36,117 nucleotides of DNA from Chlorokybus atmophyticus (taxonomy: Eukaryota > Streptophyta > Chlorokybophyceae > Chlorokybales > Chlorokybaceae): positions 1 through 36,117 of the forward strand of contig RHPI01001412.1 of NCBI GenBank assembly GCA_009103225.1, written 5' to 3'. Under the pieces are notes generated by a model. The model searched no databases. It had not been told where the DNA came from and was given only the letters and a program-made list of their open reading frames with translations. Shown piece after piece: positions 9,663 through 20,972 of this stretch (position 1 is the first letter of the stretch; every line of letters starts with the position of its first letter). The position numbers and the translations under genes were made by a program.

Positions 9663-10431
9663 GAAGATTTCTAGTAGTGGTATCCTTTGCAGTATCCGAT
9701 GCTGCAAGACCGAGCGGCTCGGTCTCCTGTAGCGCACAGAGGAGCCACGAACTTGAAAGACATAATATCATGTATCAAATCGTTGGAGTTGCTGGGCAGG
9801 ATAGTTTCATGCTGAGTAGTATAATTATAACGCCGCCCATCGCCCCGGGCCCTGCAGTGACTGAGTCGGATGCGGCGCAGTGTGTGATTGGCTGGAGAGA
9901 GAGGCGGAGTGAGGGCGCGCAGGGGGCGTGGGTGTGTGAGAGGGCATGGGCGCTGGTGCGTGTGGTGTGTATGAGTGACCGTGTGCTCTAGGGAGCGTGC
10001 TACACACAGGCACTGTACTTGTGCACATTGTATAAATATGCATGTGTGTGTGTTTGGTTATATAAAGGGTATGGTACTATGGCAACATGCATGGTGTGTC
10101 GCATCATATATATGCCATGGTGTGGTGCTTAAGTCTCTCTCAGAATGTGCTGCAATTGCCGCTGACATCCTGATACACAGCAATGGCATAATGCGAGTCA
10201 CAACTTCAACATGAAGTTGCAAGCTTGTGCACGACATCTGCATGCAGATGGTGATACAAGTATAATATAATAGCATCTGGTAAGACATTGCTTCCACACC
10301 ATGTGTAAGTCAGTACGCCACTTGTGATACCAGCAGTCACCTATCAAAGTATGCATCTGCTGCAGCTGCATCCAACAAACATGACAGCATTGCCACCTTG
10401 TTACAACCAGTACATGTCAGTTCAGATTGGT
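9663..10431. other. Convergent intergenic region between cysteine-rich gene and SF1
   Basis: This contains the 3' ends of two convergent genes and no supported ORF. It includes a G-rich, TG-rich part (about 9890-9980), two TATA-like strings near 10030 and 10059, and two adjacent perfect inverted repeats at 10201-10219 and 10235-10250. Confidence 0.5.
10201..10250. terminator. Pair of perfect inverted repeats in 3' intergenic region
   Basis: CAACTTCA-ACA-TGAAGTTG (10201-10219) is followed 15 bp later by the uninterrupted 16-bp palindrome CATCTGCATGCAGATG (10235-10250). They lie about 180 bp beyond the SF1 stop codon on its strand and may be in its 3' UTR or mark a transcript end. This is a structural observation only; a terminator role is a guess. 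Confidence 0.25.
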
Positions 10432-13400
10432 TTATATAGAGGCCATGAACTGTTCGTACTGCGAGTCTATCGACGGTGCTGAGGCAGCAGCAGCAGGCGC
10501 AGGGGCAGCGGGCGTAGGGGCACTAGATGAGTATACAGGAGCGGTCACTGGCTGAGCATAGTGTGAATACTGAGGATACTGCACTGCTGCGTTGGGATCC
10601 GCCAGAGACTGTGCATAGTCATGAGGGGCCCACGCGGCCACGGGTTGCGGCGGCGCCATTTGCGTGGCGTGCTGCTGTGCCCATGCGGCTGCGTTGAGGT
10701 CCTGGTACGCCTGCTGGGCCCACGGAGGTTGCTGCTGTTGCTGGACCTCCCATGGCTGAGCCACCGGCGCCGGAGTCCACATTTGATGCTGAGCTTGCGC
10801 TATTGTTGTGTCAACAGAGGCACCAGTTGACGCCCACGGTGCAGGCACTCCCGGTGGTGCAACTCCTGGAGGTGCCAATCCCGGGGGTTGCACTCCCGGT
10901 GGCAATGGCGGCATCTGCATGCAGGTTGCTTGTGAGTACCTCTAACCCAACCAATGCATACATGCTATCTAGAAACCATGCAAAGCTCACGGCTTACCTG
11001 TGGTTGAGGCCAAGGTGCAGACGCAGTAGTAGCGGAGGAATGCGACATGAGTGGCACTGATGCTGTTGCACTTGGCTGCGGATTGAGGTGCACATAATGA
11101 GCAGCCATCATTGGCTAAAGTGACACAAAACCTGACACAACTACCACTCACCGTAGCCCAAGGTTGCGAGTAAGTTGATGATCCAGAAATGGCTGGAGGG
11201 TCTGCCGGCAGCGGTTGACCGTTTCTGAGGGCGGAGGCTCTCATGGCATTGCGTGCAATTTCCATGGCCCAATCAGGAGGCCTTCCTTGGGCAGGATTGA
11301 CAGTAAAAACTTGCTGCGAGCAATGAACAGAATCAGCAAGAAGGTTGTCACTGGACCCTTCTGCAGACTGTGAACATGCCTGTCTTGAGCTTACTTGTGG
11401 TTTTGGGCCTCCTGTGCTGGAAGGCGCTGCTGGTGTGTAGCCAAGCCCAGGGCGGAAGCCATTCTGCCCTGGGATGAAACCGGGCCTAAAGGTGGACGCC
11501 CCTGCTGCTGTGGTGGTAGGCGGTGCTGTAGTGCTGGCCACAGCTGATGCCGGGTAGCCGGGAATGACCGGTGTTGGACCTGCCAAAGGCACTCCTCCAA
11601 CGCCCTCACCAAGCTCTGCCATAAAGCTCATGTACTCCTTGTCCAGCATTTGGCCCTGCGGTCGACACGCGTACAATGAAGCGTGGAAATCCAATGTACG
11701 TCTCAGTTGTCATGTGTGTGTTGACGATGTTGACAAAGGACTGAATGAATACCCAACCTGTGCTGTGTTGCGCCTGGGACAGTCGATTGTGGGATGCCCT
11801 CCGTCACCACAGATTGCGCAGCTAACCTTGGCCTGGAAGGTCTGTAACTGTTCCTTTGGACACATCCACGACTTGTGGCCTGTCTCACCACATGTTGTGC
11901 AAATAATCTGCATCACACATATGGACGGTGAGCATCATATCCACACAAGCTCCATGAAAAGCTGCACATTGAAACAAACTTCCAGAGATGCAAAGCGTTG
12001 CTCCAAATGACTGCTTTGCTGTTGAATGCAGAACTGCACATGAATGTAAGCCCAAGACATACCCCGACGAAATCACGAATAGTGCCATTCATCTCAGCGA
12101 GCTCACGAAGCTGCTTCCTTTTGTGAATATTTGCTTCCTCCTGTGGAGACCACCGACTTGAGTAGTGGCACATGCAAGTGACATGCCAACAAGCAAGCTG
12201 CAGGGCGTGCAGACTTACGTCAACTGGGTGGAGGAGTGGCTCAATCATGTTGACAGCTGCCTCCACTTTTTCAATGGTATCTCCAGCAATATGCACATGC
12301 AATTCGTCATCCGCTCCCTCAAGGTGCTTAGCAGTTTTTGGGGTGGCCAACTGCAGAGTCACAACAGGTGGCGTTAGTTCGCAACACTGCACAGCATCAA
12401 CTCGTTCAGGCCAAAAACAACCCTGGGTACTCACCCTGCCTTCCTTGACAGCACCCTTGCCGCGAATTGCTATTTTACAACCAGTCTCCTGTGCAAAACA
12501 ACACAACCCCATCGACAAGGGCCTACACTGCCTTCAACCATGCAATGCATACATGAGCAGTGACTTACCCCTTCCATTCTCTTCTGTGTGTTTCCGCGCG
12601 GGCCCAGAATCAGGCCAATGAAATTGTAGTGTGGATAGAGCTTTTGCTGCAAGCAGCGCGCTGTGTCAGCCCCTCATCACTTGGACAACAAAGACAGCAA
12701 AACCTACCGGTATGTACAGTTTCGCTTCTTTCATTACAGGTTTGAAGCCAACAGGAGGTTTGAAGCTGGGGTTCAACCTCATGACTTCACCTGCAGACCA
12801 AAACTGTTAGCTACTCTGCGATCAACTATGCTGCATGCATGTGAGTCAATGCACTTCTCACTGATTGCGTCCCTTCGCTCAGTATCCAGGCGCTCTCGAT
12901 GCCGAGCCTGCAGCAAGATGCAAAAATCAATGACATCGACACGACAGCATGCACTTGGAAATAGTAGTTTGATTCAGCACACCCAGTGGTACTGACAACG
13001 GAATAGATAAAATCTGTGTATAGACATTGGTGTGCATTGGTCGTTTCAACCACTTCTAGAGCATGGAAGGATGGAGCACAAAAAGGCCTTCTCATACAAA
13101 CCTCACGCGTATTAATTCTCTGACCGCGATCCCCATATATTGGCTCCGGAGATGGCGATCGAGTTCGCTCATTCATGTCCATCTCCAACATGGGCTGCGC
13201 CAGCATGGCTGCAATCTGTTCAGCCCTTGTCTGCGCGCATATCCACATGCTTTGTCAACGTGCTTTGCATGACGCTAAAGGAACACCCAACAAAGCCTGC
13301 ATGACATGGGGTGCAACGTGACAAGGAGAGACCCAACCCACGGCATGCAACAAACCACAGAAACAGCGCCAACCTGCAGCGCCAGTGCCCTTCCGCGCTT

Positions 13401-13903
13401 GGCAACAGGGTCTTGCGACAAGTCTGGTCCCCACTTGGACTTACGATTCGGCAGCACGCCTGTGGCAATCTTTATTTGCACCTCGTCTATGTGCTCAGGG
13501 CCCCAACGGGATTGCTACATGCACACACGCATCACGCGCTGAGATTCCGCCCGCAGACATGCTCATGCCAACACCCAACACCAAAATCAATGCCGACTAC
13601 TGTGATATTGCACTGCAACCACCGCACGACCACACCAGAACCAGAACAAACAACAAACGCGCCACACTTGAAGTTTACCTTCTGGCCGATCACGACCAAC
13701 GCGCCGGACAGCTTGTTCTTGGGAATAATAAACCCAGGAGCCGCGGCGTCAGTAGTAGGCGCAACTGCAGCCGGCGCAGCAGCAGCAGCAGCAGCACCCG
13801 TATCATTGCCGCCGGTCGCTGAGACAGAGGTGGCGTTGCCAAAATTCTCCAACAAGGCCTTGAACTTTTCTGCTGCAGGGCTCACCGTTGTGGCAGCCGC
13901 CAT
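10432..13903 (-). CDS. SF1: Splicing factor 1 / branch-point-binding protein (SF1/BBP)
   Basis: SF1 binds the intron branch point and contacts U2AF during early spliceosome assembly in the nucleus. My model has 14 exons, written 5' to 3': 13903-13679, 13514-13374, 13230-13102, 12907-12862, 12790-12708, 12646-12569, 12488-12435, 12350-12219, 12140-12063, 11907-11758, 11655-11395, 11313-11152, 11075-10998, 10914-10432, giving 699 aa. In order it shows two tryptophan motifs of the U2AF-ligand type (KQSRW, W79; RKSKW, W103), the SPSPEP motif (147-152), INTRE, a KH domain with GPRG (about 200-300), a QUA2-like segment (297-322), two CCHC zinc knuckles (C325-C328-H333-C338 and C352-C355-H360-C365), [13 protein letters not shown], and a long Pro/Gln/Ala-rich tail. 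Twelve of 13 introns are phase 0. Metazoan SF1 has one knuckle; two, as here, is the yeast BBP arrangement. The family call is firm; the exon 2 start is the least certain join. Confidence 0.93.
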
Positions 13904-14548
13904 AAGTAGTAGTAGAGTCTTAACCTCTGCAGTCTCACCAAACCTCCCCTCCTGACCTCATCCAAGCCGCCCACACTGCCGTCAACCTCGCCGCCCACAC
14001 CGCCGATCTGCACAACAACTTTCCAGCACTCCACTTCCAATAAACCCTAATTCTGGGCGAAGCCGGATCGACCGATCCACACTTCTGAACCCCGAGCTTG
14101 CTGTTGTCATACATGCCTTCTCCCACTGGGTTTGTACTGGCATATATGCTAGTTGCAGGTCTGCTGTGGCACTATTTCTGTAATGGGGCAGGCTTTCAGC
14201 CTGATTGCAGGCAATCCACCTGAGAGTTTCAGGTGGAATTCAGCCGTGGTGTTGTCGGAGGGAGCGGCGGCGGCGGTGGGCTCGGCGGAGTGGTTGGTGT
14301 TGTAGGGAGGAGTGACAACGGGACAAAGTGACTGGACACAGCCACTGGTGGTGGATAACTGGATCCAGTAGGATCCACACTATGGGCTAGTGTGAGGCCT
14401 GGCCTCACAAGAGCCAGGCGTTGCTCTGGTCCAGCGTGGCCTGACTGGTGATATTGCCTCGCTAGCCCACTCTCGCGTAGCCTGGTCTACTTTGGCTAGG
14501 TTGGTGCGCTGAACAAGCGAAAGAGCGTTTCATTGTGTTGATCTCGTC
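13904..14548. other. Divergent promoter region between SF1 and the channel gene
   Basis: These 645 bp separate two divergent start codons and should hold both promoters. No ORF is supported. The part nearest SF1 is C-rich on the plus strand. The middle holds a cluster of perfect hairpins (14199-14408). I see no clear TATA box. Confidence 0.5.
14199..14408. repeat. Cluster of short perfect hairpins
   Basis: Four inverted repeats sit within about 210 bp: GCCTG-ATTG-CAGGC (14199-14212), CCACCTGA-GAGTT-TCAGGTGG (14216-14236), GGATCC-AGTA-GGATCC (about 14361-14376), and GTGAGGC-CTG-GCCTCAC (14392-14408). They lie in the SF1/channel divergent promoter. No protein or known RNA explains them. Confidence 0.5.
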
Positions 14549-17500
14549 ATGGTGGATGCTCAAGGCCGGGTGGAAGCTCTGGCAGCATACAGGGCGGCTG
14601 CATTGCGGGTGAAACCTCGTGGACATGGCGACTACCCCCAACCTGCTCAGTTTTCTAGCTAGCTGGCACACTTGATTCTGGTGTGAGGCTTGCTGCTCGC
14701 GGCATAGCATGGAGCAGGCGTCCATAAGTGCTTGTTTTCTTCTGCCGCGTGGTGCAGCGCTATGACATCGCTCCCATGTTGTTTTTGGAGGCCTGGCGCA
14801 GGCTTGTTGGGGGCTGGAGCAACGATAGGCCCAGCCAACAACAGCCAAAGAGTCCCCATTGCGCACTGCTCCCCTGGAAAGTGAGCAGCTCGGCCAAGGT
14901 GGAGCCTGCTGACAGCTTAGTAGCTTCTTCTTCAGCAGCGCCAGCTGCCACAGCTTCAATCTCAGGCCGGTCTCTGCTTCCAGTCAGCCATGGAAACTTC
15001 CAGGCTCTTGGCACTGCTACTCTTGTGCGCACACCCAGCACTTTGCTCAGAACACCAAACAGCAAGCAGGTTAGAATATTCAACAATTCACACACCAAGG
15101 TTACGTCGAAGGAGATGTGTTGTACGTGGTTGGGCGCACGTAGCACGTTAGCTGCAGTTCTAGCACTGATACTGCAGCATTGAAATTGCGAATCAGGGGG
15201 AAGCGTATGCGTTGGTACATCCGTCGCGCCTCTCGTGGGCGCCGAAAAACAGCGTATGGCCAATTGGAGAGGTGCGTGATGATGGGCGATGCTTCACATG
15301 TGTATGCGTAGCTCTAATGCACATTGTGGTAACAGCCTACGACGATGATAAACATTGACCAACAAAGCGGCAAGGTACGGTGTTGCAGCCAAGCTCAGTG
15401 GTATTTTGCACTCCATGCTGACCGAGAGTTTCATTCTAGTCATTAGGGTGATATGTTTGTGTGGTGCCACAGGAGTCAAAGTCGGCAACAACAACAAACG
15501 CGCATGAGCTGGCGAAAGGAAATACATTACGGCAGCGCTCAAGTGTCGTGGGTGTTGGACCTGGAAATGGTGGTAAAAATCTGTACAAAGCGGGGTTTGC
15601 AGGAAGCAGTGCGCCCGCCGTCCAAAGGGATCGCCACATGATTGATCCAAGGGGAGGCTTCATGCGCCACTGGGACGTACTCATGTTATCCTTACTATTC
15701 TGGACTGCTGTGATTACGCCATATGAAGTGGCTTTTTTGCAAACCAGCATACACAGCGGCTTATTTTGGATAAACCGTCTCGTGGACTTGCTGTTTACCA
15801 TCGACATCATCATGAACTTTAACTTGATGTACTTTGATCCTGCTGACAATGTCTGGGTCGTCTCAAGGAAAAACGCGACTCAGAGATATGTGAGCGGCTA
15901 TTTCGCCATGGACATAATATCCGTCATTCCCTTTGACGTCATCGGCATGGTTTCTGATTCGGTCAGTACACACTGTGTGTGTATGCACGTGGTACGTGCA
16001 TGTAACAACGGTCTGACCCCGTGTGTGGTTGCCAGCAAGCTAGGAAGCTGAAGGTCTTGAGAGCGTTGAGAATTATCCGGTTGGCAAAGTTACTTCGCAT
16101 CTTGCGCACCGGACGAATCTTCCACAGATGGGAGGCGAGCAGAGCTGTGAACTACTCCTTGATGAAACTTGTCAAGTTCATGGTGAGCCTTTGTGACGTG
16201 CCTGCCTTGCTGCTGCGCCCATGTCTTACAATGCTACCAAAGCCATTTGCTGGCTATCAACCTCACATGTCTTGGCAGATCATTGCCCTGTTTATCGCTC
16301 ATTGGATGGCATGCGCTTTCCGTCTAGTGGCGGTGAGTGTTTGTTATTTTTGCTTATGCTTTGTGCAGCAAGGCATGATGATATCAGATGATGTGCTTTG
16401 CCTATGCATGGTTGCGCGCACACTGTGAGCACACCAACCGAAACTTTGGTGATGCAGAACCTAGAGGGGGACTCCCTCAACTGGGTGCAGCATCAATTGG
16501 GAGCGTCAATGTCGACACTGGATTTGTACATCATCTCGTTGTACTGGTAAGTAGTGAATGCTGTTCAGTTGTAAATCGTGCATGCGTTGATGTCAAACAC
16601 CTCTGTCAAGCACATCTGCAGCTTACAGAGTGCACCACACACGTTGCAGGTCGACGATGACGATTACAACTATAGGCTATGGCGATATCACGCCAGTTAC
16701 AGGAGCTGAGCGTGCCTATGTGATTGTTGCAATGATGCTGGGGGCGAGCGTGTTCGCGTACATTGTCGGCAGTGTGTGCGGGATCGTGGCTTCCATGAAT
16801 CAGCGCGAAACAGCTTTCTACTCCCTTATGGATACACTCAACGCGTTCATACGCGAAGCCAAGCTTGACAGTGATATTGCACAGGTGAGAGCGAGCGTAT
16901 ACACACCGTTTCACATTGTACACAAGCAACTATTGACAACCAGCTTTGCTGATTGGTACTGGCTGTCTGCCTATGGCATGCAGTCATGGTCATACAGTTC
17001 GCGCATTTCAAGGCCGTTTGTTGCATTGGCTCCTGACATTGCTGTTGTGGTTGTTGCAGCGACTACGCTCCTTTTTCCGCTATAGACGCCACAGGACAGA
17101 CGTGTCCGAATGGCACGACCTGCTGTCGCAGATGAGTCCGGCACTACGAGGGGAGGTTGCAATTCAATGCAACAGCGATTGGATCAACCACGTCACATTT
17201 TTCCGCGGCTGCCCGCAGGACTTTATTATTGAACTAGCATACTTGCTTCGAAGTGAGACATACCCGCCAGGGGAGACATTCATCAAGCCTGCCGAGATGA
17301 TGGCAGCTGCCCTCAGCGATACTGAGCAGAAGATGTACATAGTGAGGCGCGGCGTGATATCAGCCCGCGGGCGTCTGTATCAAACCAACAGCGTGATAGG
17401 AGAAGACATCCTCTTTGCCATGTCGGACCTTTGCTATGCGGCGCGCACCCTCACGTACACGGACGTGTACTCCATATCACGCGCCAGCTTCGTGCCTCTG

Positions 17501-18337
17501 CTTGAGAAGTACCCACACGTGAAGAAGTTGCTGAGGCGTGTTGTCGTGCGCATGGTGCTGCGCGATTACGTCGTGCGTTATGCAAAGGTTGTGGTCAACA
17601 TACGCCACGGCGTGCAGCGGCTTGGCCGAGCAGCGACCAGCTACTTGTTCTCTGATGAGCAAACGCTCTATCTCAAGCCGCCGCAGCGGCTCAGCGCCAT
17701 CATTATGGCTGACAAGATTGAGGGGCTGAAGCTGCAGCGCGCGATAGTGAACATACAGAAAGTGTGGAGAACCCACGCCGTGCGAAAACAGGCGCAACTC
17801 TCCAAGGTGCAGCGCGTGCTCGCACCATCCGTCTCACCCATCAACAGGCCCGGCAGCCTTCGTAAAGGCACAGCTTTAGATTCCTCCCGCATAGCGAGGT
17901 TTGACTCCCGACCCGTACCGTTCGCAGACACCAAAGCTGCCGCCAATGTTGAGAGCGCGCTGGCCAAGTGCTTGCAGCGTGCTGATGGGAATGCCTCCGT
18001 CCTCGCCGACATCAACCACAAGCTGGAGCTGCTGCTCGACAATGTAGACAAGATGCAGCAGCGGGTGGATGCATTGGAACAGGCCAACTTCAATGCGAGC
18101 TTGCATGCGCACGCCATGCGAGCAGTGCACCACGACCAGCATCATGCGGACAGCAGGGAGTTCAGACGACAAGTGTATGAGTCTCCCGCCTTGACTCCGT
18201 CCACATCCTCAACCTCTCAAGCTTTGCACCAACTCGAGGACGACGCGCAGCAGATGCTTGTTCGCAAGGTTTCCAGCTTCCTTAACCCCAGCTTGAACAG
18301 AATACCTTCACTAAGTGGAGAATTAGATAAGGGATAG
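14549..18337 (+). CDS. Voltage-gated K+ channel with C-terminal cyclic-nucleotide-binding-like domain
   Basis: This is a six-helix channel subunit of the EAG/HCN/plant Shaker superfamily that should conduct K+ across a membrane as a tetramer. Exons: 14549-14608, 14758-15069, 15473-15961, 16036-16182, 16279-16332, 16458-16546, 16650-16884, 17060-18337, giving 887 aa. S1 contains WDVLMLSLLFWTAVITPYE. S4 has eight basic residues at every third position (K293 to R314). The pore carries TTIGYGD (selectivity filter about 391-396). A C-linker and CNBD follow (about 470-620), then an IQ-like VNIQKVWRTHAVRKQ and a probable coiled coil near the C-terminus. In the CNBD phosphate-binding cassette GE is present (576-577), but the arginine expected ten residues after the glycine is leucine, so cAMP/cGMP gating is doubtful. 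Exons 1-2 are the least certain part: they are joined by frame only and have no homology. Confidence 0.88.
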
Positions 18338-18777
18338 CGCAGCTCTCAGGGCACATTGTCACTTAGGGTTAGTCAGGGCATATTGTTAGTAATTGACAGC
18401 CGTTGCTGTTCGCCGTGTTACGAGCCAAACGCACAGAGGCTCAGCTTCATGATGTATTCTCCGCGCCTCGGAAGATCCCCAGCAACAAATGTTTTTGGGG
18501 TTCACACCAATTATGTATGGCGCAAAAGCATGCATCCTTCCTCAACGTCCATGCAGCAAATACCAACATACAACACTGGCATCAGTTATGGAAGCAATGT
18601 AGCTTCGCAGCATGTTATGGTACAAGCAGCCCATGACGGCTGCCACTGGCATACGCTAAAAACACCTCCTGAACTCAAACCAACTTGTCTGGAATCCAGC
18701 TGTTATGCACATAACAACAACAAATCAAACACCTACAACTTCAACTCCAACAATCTAGGTCAACACGGCAGAAGGGG
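18338..18777. other. Convergent 3' intergenic region, channel/PRA1
   Basis: This is 440 bp between the stop codons of two convergent genes. Short open frames exist but none resembles a protein, and I see no RNA gene. Confidence 0.5.
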
Positions 18778-20972
18778 CTATGAGTAGGGCGGTAGAAGCG
18801 GTCGCGATTTCTGCCGTACGACCTCAACATCAACAGCGCCCTCGGCATGCTCCTTTTTCTTCTTGTTATTGTTGTCGTCCGCATCTTTCGACCCAACAAC
18901 AGACACAAACACGGGGACGGGCGCTCTCCTGGCCTTCTGCCACATGCGTCCAAACATGCTCAGCGTGGAGGCCACCTTGGCGGTCATGTCCTGGCTGCTG
19001 TTGACCACCTTGACACTGTTCAGGAAGGACCCCGCAGCGTTTCTCACGGTGATGGGCCTGAGGGACGCGTGCGCGAGGGCAAAGAGCCCGCCCCACAACA
19101 GCGCGTTTGACGCCGCGTGCAGCGCATGGGACAGGTGACCCAGCAGCACATACACCGCAGCGAAGGTGGTGTAATTGATGAGGTTCTTGCGGTTAATGCC
19201 GTTGATTACAATGTTGTTCCATACCAACTGGTTCCGCCCTGTAATCTGAGGAAAGAAAGGATAGATCATGCAGCAATGGTAAGTTTGACAGCAAGAGACA
19301 AATACACCCACACGCAATCACACACAAGCATGCGCACCCACACCGATGTGTACAACCACGCCCCGTGTGTGCACACCCGCGCGCACATGACTTGCACCCA
19401 TGTACACATGCATGCAAGAGGACCAGTTACCAACACATGTAGACTTCAACCCCACGCAACAGATGCCTTGACAACTCAGCAAGCATCCCCATCCCAGGCA
19501 AGCATACCCGTTCCGACAGCAGCGCGACTTGTCCCAGCGCGTTATCGCTCTTGCACACGATCCCCACCGCTCCCGCGGTGATCCCGAGGCACGTGGGCGG
19601 CGACCGCAGCAGCGCGAGCAGCCAGCCGATCGCCAGCGCCACCGCGGCGTAGTTCTGACGGTAGCAGACCAGATTGGTCTTCACGCGGTCGCGCCAGTCC
19701 TGAGAGGAGGAGGGGAGGTCGAGAGAAGGGAGGCGGAGCTCAAAGACTTGAAGACGCTTCGTCTCTGCATCCGCCTGTGACAGGACAACACAATGTGCCA
19801 TGCCACACGTACACAATGCTAAAGTGCGGCAGATGTGTATGTCCGTGAGATGTGGGCATTGCAGCAAGAAAACTGAGGGCTTATTAGCTTGCATTGTCAG
19901 ATATTCCTTTCTTTGCGCATTGAGCAGATGTAAGCATGACACGTCGTGCATTGCAATGTTGGCAAGCACGTTACATGTTCGTGTAGTCAGCCAGAAGGTC
20001 AAACCAAGTATTCTTGCGCAACACGTCACAACCTACACGCCATACGCTGCTTGAGTTGAGTTGAGTTGATAAATCCAATAACAGCTGCTGGTAGTAGCGC
20101 ACCATTGAGCCGCACACTGCCGGTAACAACGCCTTCAACACATGGTTGATCGTGTTCAACATGATAACAGAGTCAACAGCACTACGCGCACTGTTGCGTA
20201 CATAAGATTACCAAAGCAACCAAGAGCTAGAGACTTCAAGCACACAACATACATACACAGACACACAAGCGCACACGCACGGGCATACACACTGTGCACA
20301 CACACGCACATTCTGGTGTGTATGTGTCGTTGTGTTTGTCTGCATATGTGCGCACGCGACTGCGTACACACATACACAAGGTGTGCGTCTTAGTAAGTAC
20401 TGACAAACACACGCACTTTGTGCATGTGTGTTGTCTGTGTGCGTGTAAAATCGCGTACACGCACACAGACCAACAAACACACGTACACTTGAATCCGTCT
20501 AGCTGAGCTTCACGCTCACACATACCTGCACAGCGGCCGCCGCCACTTTCATCGCCCAGAAGTCTCTCCACCCCCTCGGCGCTGCATCCCACGGCTGCAC
20601 CCTCCCCTCCCGCCACGTCTCCAGCCCAGCGCTGCGCCACGACGCCAGTCCCGCGGCCACGTTCGCGCGCCAGGTGTCGAACAGGGGGTTGGAGAGACCG
20701 AGACCACCTCCGCCGCCGGAGCTGCTGCTGCTGCTTGGCCCCTGCCCTGATCCCGCCCATGCTCCCGCCGCCCCTGTCCTTGGCCAGGACGGCCTGGTCC
20801 TTGTCCTGGTGCTGGTTCTTATCGTCGTCGTCGGCCTGAGCGTACTTGTCCTGATCGGCCTGCTCCTGGTCGTCGTCCGACTCCTCGTCATCGGCGTTAG
20901 CTGCAGATCCAGCAGGCACAGCGTCGCCTGACTGGCGGAGGCGGCGCCCGCCGCCGCTGCCATCCCGCCCAT
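18778..20972 (-). CDS. PRA1-family (prenylated Rab acceptor / Yip3-type) membrane protein
   Basis: PRA1 proteins are small ER/Golgi membrane proteins that bind prenylated Rab GTPases in vesicle traffic. Exons: 20972-20526, 19699-19508, 19245-18778, all phase 0, giving 368 aa. The family signature runs across the joins: WRDFWAMK at the end of exon 1, DWRDRVKTNLVCYRQNY at the start of exon 2, two paired hydrophobic segments (roughly 165-185 and 245-290), and ALLWGGLFALAHASLR in exon 3. The tail is charged (KDADDNNNKKKKEHAEG). The family core is usually about 150-200 residues; here a low-complexity Arg/Thr/Ser/Gly-rich N-terminus of about 95 residues is added. That N-terminus is doubtful, because another frame of the same DNA encodes an acidic Asp/Gln/Lys-rich stretch from an ATG at 20919. 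Intron 1 (826 bp) is full of CA/TG tracts. Confidence 0.85.
20230..20500. repeat. CA-rich and TG-rich arms inside PRA1 intron 1
   Basis: On the plus strand, tracts of alternating CA with occasional CG (about 20245-20310, 20365-20420 and 20455-20490) alternate with tracts of TG (about 20310-20360 and 20420-20445). Neighbouring tracts are complementary, so both DNA and pre-mRNA could fold into hairpins. Alternating purine-pyrimidine sequence with CG steps is also Z-DNA-prone. Confidence 0.6.

Larger units (their letters stand above)
5774..9733. repeat. Duplicated segment, copy 2 (3,960 bp)
   Basis: This is the partner of 973-4932, with four substitutions over 3,960 bp. It is continuous with flanking sequence on both sides (gag fragment on the left, the SF1 side on the right) without Ns, so I take it as the correctly placed copy. 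With the 840-bp gag-containing spacer the repeat unit is 4,801 bp. Confidence 0.95.

Noticed and set aside
14462-14959. Minus-strand open frames opposite channel exons 1 and 2
   Set aside because: Composition is not protein-like and no splice partners are visible. The plus-strand reading joins in frame to the channel.
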